64,000 bases of DNA from Hyphococcus sp. Lineage in GTDB: Bacteria; Pseudomonadota; Alphaproteobacteria; Caulobacterales; Parvularculaceae. This document shows, one piece after another, positions 8,925-18,911 of the stretch. Where the stretch lies: the NCBI GenBank assembly GCA_028289605.1, contig JANQON010000008.1, forward strand, positions 1-64,000. The letters are read 5' to 3'. The translations under genes and the position numbers were made by a program. The stretch's first letter is position 1; the number at the start of each line of letters is the position of its first letter. The notes under the pieces were generated by a model. The model worked only from the letters and a program-made list of their open reading frames with translations. It did not search any database and was not told where the DNA came from.

Positions 8925-9566
8925 ATGGCGAAAGTTAAGACCAGGGACCGAATTCTCAAAACGTCGCTGGCGCTGTTCAATCAGGAAGGCGAAGCCCAGG
9001 TTTCGACCGTCGAAATCGCCGGCGTCCTCGATATCAGCCCGGGCAATCTCTATTATCATTTCAAGGGCAAGGAAGCGATTATCGTCGCCCTGTTCGCCGA
9101 GTTCGAAGAAGAGCTAAGACAGGTCTTGTCGGCGCCGATTCAACGCCCGCTGCAGATCGATGACAACTGGGTGTTCGTCTATATCGTCTTTGAAGAGATC
9201 AACGACTTCCGATTTTTTTACTACAACCTCACGGGCATTCTGGAACGGTGCCCGGAACTGCGCCCGCGCTTCGCCCGGCTCTTGCGGCTTAAAGAAGAGA
9301 CCGCGAACGCCATTCTCTCGTCATTGGAACAAGAGGGTTATCTGACATTTGCGGCCGGTGAACGCGACGGCCTCGCCGCCCGGATCGCCGCGCATCTAAC
9401 CTTCTGGTTGCAATTTGAGGCCCTCCGCCAGGGCGATCGGGGCGCGCGCGACGTCATCAATGACGGCGTCTACGCCATCATGATGCAGATCGCTCCCTAT
9501 TTCACCGACGGAAAAACGGCGTTTGCGGAGCTTTTGCGTGACTATTTCGCATCGCAAAGCCGATAG
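8925..9566 (+). CDS. TetR family transcriptional regulator, PhaD-like
   Basis: This 213-residue regulator has an N-terminal helix-turn-helix (residues 5-50) reading TRDRILKTSLALFNQEGEA and SPGNLYYHFKGKE. That combination is close to Pseudomonas PhaD, the TetR-type activator of PHA genes. The rest is the helical ligand-binding and dimerisation domain, rich in aromatics (FRFFYYNLTGIL). It lies directly behind two phasin genes, which supports a role in PHA granule control, perhaps sensing a fatty-acyl intermediate. The ligand and targets are not shown by the sequence. Confidence 0.85.
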   Translation: MAKVKTRDRILKTSLALFNQEGEAQVSTVEIAGVLDISPGNLYYHFKGKEAIIVALFAEFEEELRQVLSAPIQRPLQIDDNWVFVYIVFEEINDFRFFYYNLTGILERCPELRPRFARLLRLKEETANAILSSLEQEGYLTFAAGERDGLAARIAAHLTFWLQFEALRQGDRGARDVINDGVYAIMMQIAPYFTDGKTAFAELLRDYFASQSR

Positions 9567-9637
9567 ATGGCGCTATCTCGCACCCGCAAGGTGACGCGCG
9601 ACTGTTTCTGGCCTATGGTCGGCGCGCGGGGAGAAAA

Positions 9638-9710
9638 CCGCCGTTCACGGAGGAAACGTCCGTCAAGGATAAATCGATGAGAACGGCGGGGCGCCGGCGA
9701 GGCGCGCCCC
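9638..9710. other. Potential structured element of nested inverted repeats
   Basis: CCGCCGTTC (9638-9646) pairs with GAACGGCGG (9681-9689), and the adjoining ACGGA (9647-9651) pairs with TCCGT (9659-9663), giving a long stem with a 3' bulge. A second hairpin, GGGGCGC/GCGCCCC (9688-9694 with 9704-9710), overlaps the base of the first by two bases and could compete with it. The element lies in the 272-bp gap between the TetR gene and the secreted-protein gene. No T-tract follows. It may be a structured leader or small RNA. Confidence 0.35.
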
Positions 9711-9838
9711 ATCCATCATGAGGCGCGCAAGGCCGGCGCCTTACCATTACAATCCCTTCTGATTGCGCATTCCCCCTCCCGTCGTCGCGGTTTTTTGCTA
9801 TACATCTTCTGTTGGAGAAGAATGATGGGGGAAGCATC

Positions 9839-10819
9839 GTGAAATCATGGACATTGGCTATTTCGGTCATGATCGCCGGCCTGTTGGCCGCGTCCGCCGG
9901 CGCGCAATCGGTTCAGGACGGCGCTGTCGCTGACATCCAGGCGCCGCAGCCCGATCTCAATCTCAGCGCCGCAATTGATCCCAGCGCGCTGAACACGCGG
10001 TCTATAACACCCAACGCCGCGTCCGTTCCCGCCGGGTCCATGCATGTGGGTCGCGTATGGGTGACGCCGGTGTTGATCCAGAAAAAGGGCGGCGGCGCAG
10101 TTCAGGTCCGCGCGCCGGGCGGCGCGGTGACGGGCGCCAGAGTGTCGGTACGGAACGGGAAGGACGAAGACGTCAGGAACCTTGAAGACGCCAAGGATCC
10201 GGGCGACGAACAACAGATTCGGGAAATTCTGCGTCAACGACAGCAGCAGCAACAGCAGGTGAAAGACGACGGCGGCGCCGATGACGTCGGGTCTTCACAG
10301 CAGGCCATGAGCGCTTCTTCCCTGATGAACGCTGTGCAACAACAACAATCCGCGCAGGACTCTGACAAGCTGCAGTCCATCGAACAAATGCAAGCCAAGG
10401 AGAAACAGGTCTGCCGGCGAGAGCCGCGAAATGTTTTTGAGCGAATCGGCGGATGGTTCGGCGCGAAGTATACGGAGGAATGCCGCTCCAGCGTCAGGCG
10501 GCGTGAAACCGCGCGGGTCGCCGCCGTCAGCGCGCTGAAAGTTGAAAATACGCTTTACTTCATCAATCTCAGCGGACGCAATGAAACGACGGTCGCTATC
10601 GAATGCCGGATCCGCGACCGCGGCGAAATCATTACGGCAAACATTTCCGTGCCGCCCCTCGATTATGGTGAGTGGACGCCGCCCTGCGCCTGCGAAAAGG
10701 ACTACAAATTCTGGTGCACGCTGCAGAGCCCGGAGCCCATCGCCGCCCACGCGGTGCAAACGCACAAGAGCGCGGCGCAGGAAACCATGGAGTATGTCGA
10801 CTTCTTCCTGGTGCGGTGA
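9839..10819 (+). CDS. Hypothetical secreted protein with a Gln-rich segment
   Basis: This 326-residue protein starts at a GTG (9839) preceded by GGGGGAAG. An in-frame TTG at 9812 would lengthen the signal peptide oddly. Residues 1-23 form a Sec signal ending in ASAGAQ. The middle (about 130-190) is rich in Gln and Asp, including two runs of consecutive Gln, and looks disordered. The C-terminal half (from about 200) contains paired cysteines (CRREP, EECRSS, IECRIR, CACEKDYKFWC), which suggest a disulfide-stabilised extracytoplasmic domain. I do not recognise the family. An M23 peptidase gene follows 75 bp downstream. Confidence 0.75.
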   Translation: MKSWTLAISVMIAGLLAASAGAQSVQDGAVADIQAPQPDLNLSAAIDPSALNTRSITPNAASVPAGSMHVGRVWVTPVLIQKKGGGAVQVRAPGGAVTGARVSVRNGKDEDVRNLEDAKDPGDEQQIREILRQRQQQQQQVKDDGGADDVGSSQQAMSASSLMNAVQQQQSAQDSDKLQSIEQMQAKEKQVCRREPRNVFERIGGWFGAKYTEECRSSVRRRETARVAAVSALKVENTLYFINLSGRNETTVAIECRIRDRGEIITANISVPPLDYGEWTPPCACEKDYKFWCTLQSPEPIAAHAVQTHKSAAQETMEYVDFFLVR

Positions 10820-10894
10820 TGCTCGCGCAAGATCGGATGACTTTCCACAGCCTTTGTGATAATATTACAAGCTGGGGTTGTGTGAGGGGTCGTC

Positions 10895-11812
10895 ATGCGT
10901 TTCATCGCGCGTCTGATCAGGCGGACGTTGCTGCATCTTGTTGTGCCCGCGCTGTTTCTCGGCGCGGGCTGGTATGGCGGCGCCAAATACGGCGCGCCGG
11001 ATGTCCTCATCAACGCGATTGACGGCGTTCTGGTTCGCGGCGAACGGCTCTTGTCGCCAATCCTTTCCCGCGGCGCCGAAGAAGGCGGACGGATCGCAGG
11101 CGAAGCCGCCCGCCGGGGCGGCGAAAAACTGTCAGAGGCTGGCGCAGCCGCCGGCGACTATGTCGTCGGCACAGTTGAAGACTCCCTTGAGGCGCTCGCC
11201 AATGTGGACGAGGCGGAGGAAGGCGCTGGGGAGGACAGCGCGGCGGACGCAAGCGGCGCCGTCGGGCCGGCGCCCCGTCGCGGCCCTTTGCCGACGACGG
11301 CGCTGAACGGCGACATCGTTCTGTGTCAAATGCGGATCAGCAATCCCCCACGCGGCGGCGACCCGGCGGAATCGATCGGCCGGAGCGACGAGACCGCAAC
11401 CATCAACGGCGTCAGATTGATGCTGAAACCGGCGACAAAATCCTGCCTTTCGTCAGGCTACGGATTTCGCAAAGGCAGGCTTCATAAGGGCGTCGATTAT
11501 TTCTCCGATATGGGCGGCGATGCGTTGGCCGCCGGCGCCGGAACGATCGTAGAGAGAGTGACGCGCAGCGACTATGGCAACATGGTCGTCATCGACCACG
11601 GGTCCGGCGTTTACACCCGTTACGCCCACCTCGCCCGCTTCGCGCCGGTAGCGCGCCAAGGCGCGACCGTGAAGATGGGCCAGGTGCTCGGCCCGATTGG
11701 CATGACCGGCGCCTCCAGCATCGTGCACCTGCACTACGAAGTGCTGACCGGCGACATCAACACCAACGCCGGATCTTTTGGATTAGAGCCGGTTGACCCG
11801 TTCGGGCTTTAG
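10895..11812 (+). CDS. M23 family metallopeptidase (LytM/lysostaphin type)
   Basis: This 305-residue protein has an N-terminal membrane anchor (about 10-28), an Ala/Glu/Gly-rich stalk to about residue 130, then a peptidase domain. The zinc site reads HKGVD (H197, D201) and HLH (H278-H280), with the conserved RYAHL (H245) between them, all as in active M23 endopeptidases. It probably cuts peptidoglycan cross-links in the periplasm, or acts as an amidase activator as EnvC does. The intact HxxxD and HxH motifs favour real hydrolase activity. Two cysteines flank the domain entry and could form a disulfide. Confidence 0.88.
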   Translation: MRFIARLIRRTLLHLVVPALFLGAGWYGGAKYGAPDVLINAIDGVLVRGERLLSPILSRGAEEGGRIAGEAARRGGEKLSEAGAAAGDYVVGTVEDSLEALANVDEAEEGAGEDSAADASGAVGPAPRRGPLPTTALNGDIVLCQMRISNPPRGGDPAESIGRSDETATINGVRLMLKPATKSCLSSGYGFRKGRLHKGVDYFSDMGGDALAAGAGTIVERVTRSDYGNMVVIDHGSGVYTRYAHLARFAPVARQGATVKMGQVLGPIGMTGASSIVHLHYEVLTGDINTNAGSFGLEPVDPFGL

Positions 11813-11865
11813 AACGCGTTGATCCGGGTGGGTTCCACTCCACCAATCCTTCGAGACGCAATTTC

Positions 11866-11935
11866 GCCTTCATCCTGAGGAGGCCGACAGGCCGTCACGA
11901 AGGACGAAGGCGAAACTGCTCCTCAGGATGAAGGC
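11866..11935. repeat. Intergenic palindromic repeat
   Basis: Arms GCCTTCATCCTGAGGAG (11866-11882) and its exact complement (11919-11935) form a 17-bp perfect inverted repeat around a 36-base loop, itself containing GAAGGACGAAGGCGAA. Sequences built on CCTCAGGATGAAGG are a familiar dispersed intergenic repeat in alphaproteobacterial genomes. It lies between the M23 gene and the convergent small gene and could also stop transcription in both directions. Confidence 0.75.
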
Positions 11936-11965
11936 TTTGTTGAACCATCAAACCAGCAAAATGCT

Positions 11966-12181
11966 TTAGTCACCCGTGAACGCGCACCCGCTGGAACAGC
12001 TCGACACGCAGGCGTCATAGCCGAAACCGGAGCTGTCGCCGGAACGATAGCTGTTGCGGCAGTCTTTTTGGCAACTGGCGTCCGCGGCGATGCACATGCC
12101 GGTGAATGCGGCGTCCCAAACGCCGGAACTGCAGGATTGTAGGAAAAGAGAGATGGCGGCGACGAAAGCCCATCGCTTCAT
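11966..12181 (-). CDS. Small Cys-rich lipoprotein
   Basis: This 71-residue protein begins with a lipoprotein signal (MKRWAFVAAISLFLQSC, Cys at 17). The short mature part contains seven more cysteines in a tight array (MCIAADASCQKDC, DACVSSCSSGC), which implies several disulfides or metal binding. The family is unknown to me. The good signal sequence and Cys pattern make a real gene likely despite its size. Confidence 0.65.
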   Translation of the reverse strand: MKRWAFVAAISLFLQSCSSGVWDAAFTGMCIAADASCQKDCRNSYRSGDSSGFGYDACVSSCSSGCAFTGD

Positions 12182-12224
12182 AGCGTCCTCACATCAAACG
12201 CCCGCCCGCAGATTTCCTTTCTAA

Positions 12225-13064
12225 TCAAAACCGTTCTTTATGCCAACGAAGATGGTCTTCAAGAAATGTTGCAACAAAATAGAAGGAATGGTCATAGCCT
12301 TCCTGCATGCGCAGGGTGAGGCTCTGTCCGGACTGGCGCGCCGCTTCCGCGAACAATTCCGGCCTTAGCTGTTCCTTCAGGAAGTCGTCCTCCGTCCCCT
12401 GATCGATCAGGATGTCCGCCTGGCTCGGGCGTTCCGCGACAAGCGCAGTTGCATCATAAATCGCCCAGTCCTCCATTTTGGGGCCGAGGTAATTCAAAAA
12501 CGCTTTCTGCCCCCACGGAACCTGGCTCGGCGCGACGATCGGCGCGAAGGCGGAACAGGTTTTGAACCGCTCCGGGTTCTTCAGATGCACGGTGAGCGCC
12601 CCATGCCCGCCCATGGAATGACCGAAAACGCCCGTGCGCGCGGGATCAGCCGGAAACTCGTCATTCACGAGCGCCGGCAGTTCCTCCGTCACGTAATCAT
12701 ACATGTGATAATGGATCGCCCACGGATTTTGCGTTGCGTTGAGATAAAAACCGGCGGCGAGACCGAAATCATAGTCGCCGTTCGGATCGTCCGGGACGTC
12801 CTCCCCCCGCGGGCTCGTGTCCGGCCCGATCACCATGAGCCCGAGCTCCGCCGCATAGCGCTGAAACCCCGATTTGATGATGAAATTTTCTTCCGTGCAG
12901 GTTAGTCCCGACAACCAATAGAGCGTCGGATACGGCCCTTTGCCGTGCAGCTCCTCAGGCGGGGTGAAGACCGAGAATTTCATTTCGGTTTTCGTTGAAA
13001 CGCTTTCGTGAGCGTAGACCGACTGCACGCCGCCGAAGGTTTTGGAGGAGGAGGTTTGTTTCAT
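12225..13064 (-). CDS. fghA: S-formylglutathione hydrolase
   Basis: This enzyme hydrolyses S-formylglutathione to formate and glutathione, the second step of glutathione-dependent formaldehyde oxidation. The protein starting at the ATG read from 13064 has 279 residues, the usual size. A longer frame to 13133 adds 23 residues that overlap the upstream gene. The esterase-D triad is complete: Ser in GHSMGGHGAL, Asp in DQGTEDDF and His in GYDHSFYF. The N-terminal segment YWLSGLTCTEENF is typical. It is the last gene of an operon with the formaldehyde dehydrogenase, separated from it by a lipoprotein gene. Confidence 0.95.
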   Translation of the reverse strand: MKQTSSSKTFGGVQSVYAHESVSTKTEMKFSVFTPPEELHGKGPYPTLYWLSGLTCTEENFIIKSGFQRYAAELGLMVIGPDTSPRGEDVPDDPNGDYDFGLAAGFYLNATQNPWAIHYHMYDYVTEELPALVNDEFPADPARTGVFGHSMGGHGALTVHLKNPERFKTCSAFAPIVAPSQVPWGQKAFLNYLGPKMEDWAIYDATALVAERPSQADILIDQGTEDDFLKEQLRPELFAEAARQSGQSLTLRMQEGYDHSFYFVATFLEDHLRWHKERF

Positions 13065-13080
13065 GTGTATCTCTAATCGA

Positions 13081-13538
13081 TCACTGGTCCAACGCCGCCC
13101 TGGCGAAACCAGATGCAATGCTTTCAAGCTCATCGTCGGTTAGCCTCAGCTCGCTTTGTTTCGCCCGATACAAGAAGAGCTTCAAAGCGGAGGTTTCGCC
13201 AAGATTCGTCGCCCAGATTAAGACTTCTCGCTTTCGAAAATAGACCGACATGGCTTGATCATCATGATCACGGACATACCAGTCGTAAGTGCGGAACCCT
13301 TCTATTTTTGCATGCGCCTTGATGCTGGAACGAATATCCGCGTGTTTTTCCGGATCAATATTGAACTTCTCGGTTACGGATGCCGATGACTCGTAGTTGT
13401 TGATCCACTGAGCGCATCCAGACAGCGACAAAACCACAAAGATAAGAAAACACTCGACAAGGTTCAGCGTTCGCAAGTGTGCGAGGCCGCCGCCACAGGC
13501 GCCAGAATGATTTATTCGGCTCACGGACAAGGGAACAA

Positions 13539-13542
<4 letters not shown>
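13081..13542 (-). CDS. Putative lipoprotein between frmA and fghA
   Basis: The frame is 153 codons from a TTG that overlaps the frmA stop (TTGA). A second TTG read from 13476 is more likely the true start, because it leaves a compact lipoprotein signal, LVECFLIFVVLSLSGC, with the lipobox Cys close behind. The mature part is about 110 residues, charged, with no family I recognise. It ends 16 bp before fghA, so it belongs to the formaldehyde operon by position. Its role there is unknown. Confidence 0.6.
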
Positions 13543-14651
<1,109 letters not shown>

Positions 14652-14746
14652 GGGTTGCTCTCCCCTTTTGTGATTCAAGGACCTTTTGCCCCATGGTTAG
14701 CAGCGACCGTTGGCGATGGGAACGGGCGCCCGTATGGTCCGCCGCC

Positions 14747-15349
14747 ATGTCAGACGCGTCCGCCTTCGCCGTTTCCTTGAGCGCCCGCGATCTCGCCGTC
14801 GCGCGCGGCGGGCGAATTATTGTGGAAAACGTGTCGCTCGATCTGAAGCCCGGCGACGCCATCGTGCTCAAAGGCGCCAACGGCGCGGGCAAGACGACCC
14901 TCTTGCGCGCCCTCGCCGGGCTTTTGCCTCCGGCCGCCGGCGAGATCACACTCAGCGATGAAGACGCCCGCGTGTTCTGCGGTACGTTGAACGCTTCGAA
15001 GGCGGCGTTGAGCGTTGACGAAAATCTCCAGTTTTGGACGGCGCTATACGACGCGCCGTCGGGCGCCGCCGTCAGCGCCCGCAGCGCCCTCGGTCTTGAC
15101 GCCTTCGCTGCGCGTCCCGCGGGACAATTGTCGACAGGCTACGCCAGGCGGCTTGGCCTGGCGCGCCTCTTGATCGCAAACCGCCCCCTATGGTTCGTAG
15201 ACGAACCAATAGCAGGACTGGATGCTGGGTCGGTAAAGACGTTTGAAGCCATTCTCAATCAACATCGCGAAAAGGGCGGCGGCGTCATTGTCGCTACCCA
15301 TGAGGCGATTGACATCCCGAACGCGCGCATGATGGAGATTTCCCATTGA
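14747..15349 (+). CDS. ccmA: Heme ABC exporter ATP-binding protein CcmA
   Basis: CcmA is the ATPase of the CcmABCD complex, which releases heme-loaded CcmE during cytochrome c maturation. From the ATG at 14747 it has 200 residues; an upstream in-frame ATG at 14693 would add an atypical 18-residue extension. Walker A is GANGAGKTT (residues 43-51), the ABC signature is degenerate (LSTGYARR) as usual in CcmA, and Walker B is LWFVDEP followed by the D-loop GLDA. The stop overlaps the TTG start of ccmB. Confidence 0.94.
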   Translation: MSDASAFAVSLSARDLAVARGGRIIVENVSLDLKPGDAIVLKGANGAGKTTLLRALAGLLPPAAGEITLSDEDARVFCGTLNASKAALSVDENLQFWTALYDAPSGAAVSARSALGLDAFAARPAGQLSTGYARRLGLARLLIANRPLWFVDEPIAGLDAGSVKTFEAILNQHREKGGGVIVATHEAIDIPNARMMEISH

Positions 15350-16014
15350 GCGCATTCGCAGCCGTCATTGTCAGGGATGTAACCCTCGCCTTTCGAGCCG
15401 GCGGCGGCGCCTTACAGGCGGTTTCGTTCTTTGCACTGACAATTGTTCTTTTTGCGCTCGCTGTCGGGCCTGACCTTAGTTTGATGTCCGACATCGCTTC
15501 GCCGGTGCTTTGGGCCGGCGCTCTCCTTGCAACCATGATCTCCCTGGAACAGATCTACCGGCCGGACCGGGAAGACGGATCCTTGGATGCGCTGGTGGAA
15601 TGCGGAGACTCCCTCGTTTTCATCGCCCTGGCGAAAGCTCTCGCCCACTGGATTTCAACGGGCCTTTTGCTCGTGGCGGCGGCCCCGCTCCTGGCGCTTC
15701 TGCTAAACCTCGAAGGATCGGCGCTAGCGCCCTTGGTGATTTCGCTGCTGATTGGGACGGTTGGCCTATCGCTGATCGGCGCTTTCGCCGGCGCCCTCGC
15801 CGCGGCCCTGCCCCGGGCCGGCGTATTGATCGCCGTCATTGTCAGCCCGCTCTATGCGCCGATCCTGATTTTCGGGTCCGGCGCCGCCAGCGCCGGGGCC
15901 GCCGGGGACCCGCAATATGGGGCGAATTTGATGCTGCTCGCCGCTTCCAGCCTCTTTGCTGCGATCATTTCACCCCTTGCCAGCGCCGCGGCGCTCCGCT
16001 TCAACCTCGACTGA
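15346..16014 (+). CDS. ccmB: Heme exporter protein CcmB
   Basis: CcmB is the membrane subunit of the CcmABCD complex. The 222-residue protein has about six hydrophobic helices and the family motif LEQIYRPDREDGSLD after the second helix. It starts at a TTG overlapping the ccmA stop (TTGA), which indicates translational coupling. ccmC begins 3 bp after its stop. Confidence 0.93.
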   Translation: MSAFAAVIVRDVTLAFRAGGGALQAVSFFALTIVLFALAVGPDLSLMSDIASPVLWAGALLATMISLEQIYRPDREDGSLDALVECGDSLVFIALAKALAHWISTGLLLVAAAPLLALLLNLEGSALAPLVISLLIGTVGLSLIGAFAGALAAALPRAGVLIAVIVSPLYAPILIFGSGAASAGAAGDPQYGANLMLLAASSLFAAIISPLASAAALRFNLD

Positions 16015-16017
16015 GTT

Positions 16018-16773
16018 ATGTCTGCGACCAGCATCTACGAATACGCCAATCCCGCGCAATTTGAGCGCGTCGCCGACCGCGCCTTCACGCTCGCGCTGAT
16101 CGCGGCGCTTGTTCTGGGCGCCTTCGGATTGTATTTCGCGCTCTTCAATTCGCCGGCGGATTACCAGCAGGGCGAAACCGTGCGCATTATGTATGTCCAT
16201 GTGCCGGCCGCGTGGATGGCGATGTTCTGTTACAGCGCCATGGCGGCGGCTTCCGCCGCGGGATTTATCTGGAAGCACCCGCTTGCCGATGTGGCGGCGA
16301 AGGAGACCGCGCCAATCGGCGCCGGCTTCACCTTTCTCGCCCTCGTCACAGGGTCGCTGTGGGGTAAGCCCATGTGGGGCGCCTGGTGGGCGTGGGACGC
16401 GCGGCTGACGAGCGTCCTGATCCTGTTCTTTCTCTATATCGGTTACATGACGTTGTGGCGGGCGATCCCAGACAAGACCCGCGCCGCTAAGCTCGCCGCG
16501 ATTCTGGCGATCGTGGGGTTCGTCAATGTGCCCATTATTAAATTCTCCGTCGACTGGTGGAACAGTCTGCATCAGCCGGCCAGCATCATCCGCGCCGACG
16601 GGCCAACCATCCACGGCTCGATGCTGACGCCTTTATTCCTGATGATCGGCGCCTATATGGCCGGTTATGTCGCGATGCTGTTGGCGTCGATGAAAAACGA
16701 ACTCGCGGCGCGACGGCTCGCGCGGATGGAACAACTCGAAACAACCAAGCCGGCAGGGCTTGTGGAACGATGA
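16018..16773 (+). CDS. ccmC: Heme exporter protein CcmC
   Basis: CcmC presents heme to CcmE at the periplasmic face of the inner membrane. The 251-residue protein has six predicted membrane helices. The Trp-rich heme-binding signature WGAWWAWDARLTS is intact, and conserved periplasmic histidines are present in YVHVPAAW and in the segment before the last helix (NSLHQPASI). Its stop overlaps the ccmE start in ATGA. Confidence 0.95.
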   Translation: MSATSIYEYANPAQFERVADRAFTLALIAALVLGAFGLYFALFNSPADYQQGETVRIMYVHVPAAWMAMFCYSAMAAASAAGFIWKHPLADVAAKETAPIGAGFTFLALVTGSLWGKPMWGAWWAWDARLTSVLILFFLYIGYMTLWRAIPDKTRAAKLAAILAIVGFVNVPIIKFSVDWWNSLHQPASIIRADGPTIHGSMLTPLFLMIGAYMAGYVAMLLASMKNELAARRLARMEQLETTKPAGLVER

Positions 16774-17228
16774 CGAAAAAAAAACGGCAACGTCTTTTTG
16801 TCTTTGGCGGCGTATTCGCCGCGGCGGCGCTCGCCGTAGGGCTGACGCTGACCGCCCTGTCCGGATCCATCACCTATTTCTACACCCCGTCTGAACTCGC
16901 CAAGCTTGATGCGACGCCCGACCGGCCGATCCGCCTCGGCGGACTCGTGGCGGAAGGCAGCGTGCGCTACGAGCAGGCGAACACTGGCGATATCGCCCAT
17001 TTCACGGTCACCGACGGCGGCGCCGAGGTGGCCGTATCCTACGCCGGCGTTCTCCCGGATCTGTTCCGCGTCGGTCAGGGCGTCGTCGTCCAGGGGCGGA
17101 TGACGGACGCCAATGTGATGGCGGCGGACAATGTCCTCGCCAAGCATGATGAAAGCTACATGCCAAAAGAAGTTGCTGACGCTTTGAAAGAACAGGGACT
17201 TTGGCAGCACGATGAGGTTGGGAGTTAA
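16770..17228 (+). CDS. ccmE: Cytochrome c maturation protein CcmE (heme chaperone)
   Basis: CcmE binds heme covalently in the periplasm and hands it to the CcmF/H ligase. From the ATG overlapping the ccmC stop it has 152 residues: an N-terminal membrane anchor (about 9-30), then the OB-fold domain. The covalent heme ligand is H126 in LAKHDESYMP, with the conserved Tyr at 130. Reading frames further upstream belong to ccmC. There is no ccmD between ccmC and ccmE; it is found at 21083. The gene ends 4 bp inside the convergent ccmI. Confidence 0.96.
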   Translation: MTKKKRQRLFVFGGVFAAAALAVGLTLTALSGSITYFYTPSELAKLDATPDRPIRLGGLVAEGSVRYEQANTGDIAHFTVTDGGAEVAVSYAGVLPDLFRVGQGVVVQGRMTDANVMAADNVLAKHDESYMPKEVADALKEQGLWQHDEVGS

Positions 17229-17947
17229 GGCTGGTCATCCGCCTCGGGAGCGGTTTTCTCGTTCGGTTCCCCGATCCGTTCCAACATCTGATCAATTTCC
17301 ATCGCCAGCGGCGCATCGTCCGGCGTTTGCCCACGCAGCCGCCTGAACAATTCCGCCGCGCGCGCGCTATCGCCGTCTGCTTGCGCCGCGTATCCGACAA
17401 AATAGAGCGCGAGCGGATCATCCGGCGCCTGCAGCAAAACCTCTTCGAATGCTTCTTTGACAGCCGGCCCATGGGCCGGGTCCTTTAGTTCGACAAGCGC
17501 CAGCGCAAGGCCGCGCCAGTCATCGACAGCGCCTTCCGATAAGACGAGCGCCTCGCGCCAGGCGTCCACCGCTTCCTGGTTACGGCCTAGCACGCCATAA
17601 GAACGCGCCAGCATCCGCCAGCCCTGGAGATCTTGCGGATCGGCCTCAAGCCGCGCCGCGAGCCCCTGAACCATGTTTTCGATCATCGCCGCGCGCTCTT
17701 CCGGCGCCATGTCTTCGATATTGTCAGGGGCCGCCGACGCTGCGGCGCGGACGTCCGGATCAAGCGCATGCGGCGCGCCCACTTGCATATAGATAACAAC
17801 GGCGACAATCGGCGCGACGCCGAGAACCGCCATGGCGGCGAGCTGTAGTGACGGCGAGCCCGAGCCGCGGCCGCGAATGATCGGCGCCGCGATGGCGACG
17901 AGAACAGCGACGACAAGCGCAATGATCGTGGCGACGAAAAAGATCAC
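17225..17947 (-). CDS. ccmI: Cytochrome c-type biogenesis protein CcmI (TPR apocytochrome chaperone)
   Basis: CcmI binds the C-terminus of apocytochrome c and feeds it to the heme ligase. The 240-residue protein has two N-terminal membrane helices (about 3-24 and 36-54) followed by a TPR domain (about 105-225; for example [18 protein letters not shown] and [12 protein letters not shown]). It is shorter than many alphaproteobacterial CcmI proteins. Its start overlaps the ccmH stop by 4 bp, making it the last gene of ccmF-G-H-I. Confidence 0.88.
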   Translation of the reverse strand: MIFFVATIIALVVAVLVAIAAPIIRGRGSGSPSLQLAAMAVLGVAPIVAVVIYMQVGAPHALDPDVRAAASAAPDNIEDMAPEERAAMIENMVQGLAARLEADPQDLQGWRMLARSYGVLGRNQEAVDAWREALVLSEGAVDDWRGLALALVELKDPAHGPAVKEAFEEVLLQAPDDPLALYFVGYAAQADGDSARAAELFRRLRGQTPDDAPLAMEIDQMLERIGEPNEKTAPEADDQP

Positions 17948-18375
17948 GAGCTCGGCTCGACCTCTTCGCCGTCGTCATCGCCGGACGCGGACTTTCTGAC
18001 CTGCTTGAGAAATACCCACGCGCCGCCGCCCGCCGCCAGCAGTATAAGCGCCGGCGCCGCCCAAAGAAAATACGTGTTTGGCTGTACGGGCGGCTTGAGC
18101 AGCACGTAGTCGCCGTATCGTGCAACGAGATAGGCGTAGACTTCCGTATCGGTGTCGCCGGCAACCAGCCGCTCGCGAACGATGAGGCGCATGTCTCGCG
18201 CCAGCGGCGCATCGGAGTCGTCGATCGACTGGCTCTGGCAGACCACGCAACGCAGATTACGGCTGATATCGAGCGCGCGTTGTTCGAGCGCGGGATCGTC
18301 CAGCACCTCGTCTGGTTCGACGGCGAATGCAGAACTTGCGAACAGAGCAACGATGATAATCAACAGCCGCATCAT
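17944..18375 (-). CDS. ccmH: Cytochrome c-type biogenesis protein CcmH (CcmL/Ccl2 type thioreductant)
   Basis: CcmH keeps the apocytochrome CXXCH cysteines reduced and works with CcmF. The 143-residue protein has a signal peptide (1-18), the redox motif [11 protein letters not shown] (C43 and C46), the conserved [17 protein letters not shown], and one C-terminal membrane helix ([21 protein letters not shown] region). It overlaps both neighbours by one to four bases. Confidence 0.94.
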   Translation of the reverse strand: MMRLLIIIVALFASSAFAVEPDEVLDDPALEQRALDISRNLRCVVCQSQSIDDSDAPLARDMRLIVRERLVAGDTDTEVYAYLVARYGDYVLLKPPVQPNTYFLWAAPALILLAAGGGAWVFLKQVRKSASGDDDGEEVEPSS

Positions 18376-18911
18376 TATTCTTCAGCCTGAAGTCTGCGCA
18401 CCACCGGCCGAATGTCCTGCTCCCAGATCTGTTCCGTAATCGGCCCGACCTGTTTAAGGCGAATGCGGCCCTTGCGATCAACGACGAATGTTTCCGGCGC
18501 GCCGGTCACGCCGAAATCAATCGCGACGCGACCGTCCGCATCATCGCCGATAAAGTCATAAGGATCGCCGAGCCGCGCCAGCCAGGCGGCGCCGTCCCCC
18601 GGTTTCTCCTTCCAGTTGATGCCGGCGATAAGAATGTCTTCGTCCTCAGCGATCTGCATCAGGACCGGATGCTCAATCGCACAAGGGATGCACCAACTGG
18701 CGAAAACATTGATCAACGCGACTTCGCCTTTGACGTATTCAGAAGACAGCGGGTTGTCGCGTCCTTCGATCGCCGGCAACGTGAATGTCGGCAGCGGCTG
18801 ATCGATCAGAACCGACGGAATGCGCGACGGATCCTGACGCAGCCCGACGGCGAACCATGCGGCGATAGCCGCGAACGCAATCAGCGGCGCAAACAAAAGC
18901 GCACGCGTCAT
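18375..18911 (-). CDS. ccmG: Thiol:disulfide interchange protein CcmG/DsbE
   Basis: CcmG is a membrane-anchored periplasmic thioredoxin that reduces apocytochrome c or CcmH. The start is the ATG read from 18911, which gives 178 residues; the frame stays open further upstream, but that part lies inside ccmF. An N-terminal anchor (about 4-22) is followed by a thioredoxin fold with WCIPC (C74 and C77) and the cis-Pro loop [12 protein letters not shown] that is typical of the family. It overlaps the ccmF stop by 4 bp. Confidence 0.94.
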   Translation of the reverse strand: MTRALLFAPLIAFAAIAAWFAVGLRQDPSRIPSVLIDQPLPTFTLPAIEGRDNPLSSEYVKGEVALINVFASWCIPCAIEHPVLMQIAEDEDILIAGINWKEKPGDGAAWLARLGDPYDFIGDDADGRVAIDFGVTGAPETFVVDRKGRIRLKQVGPITEQIWEQDIRPVVRRLQAEE

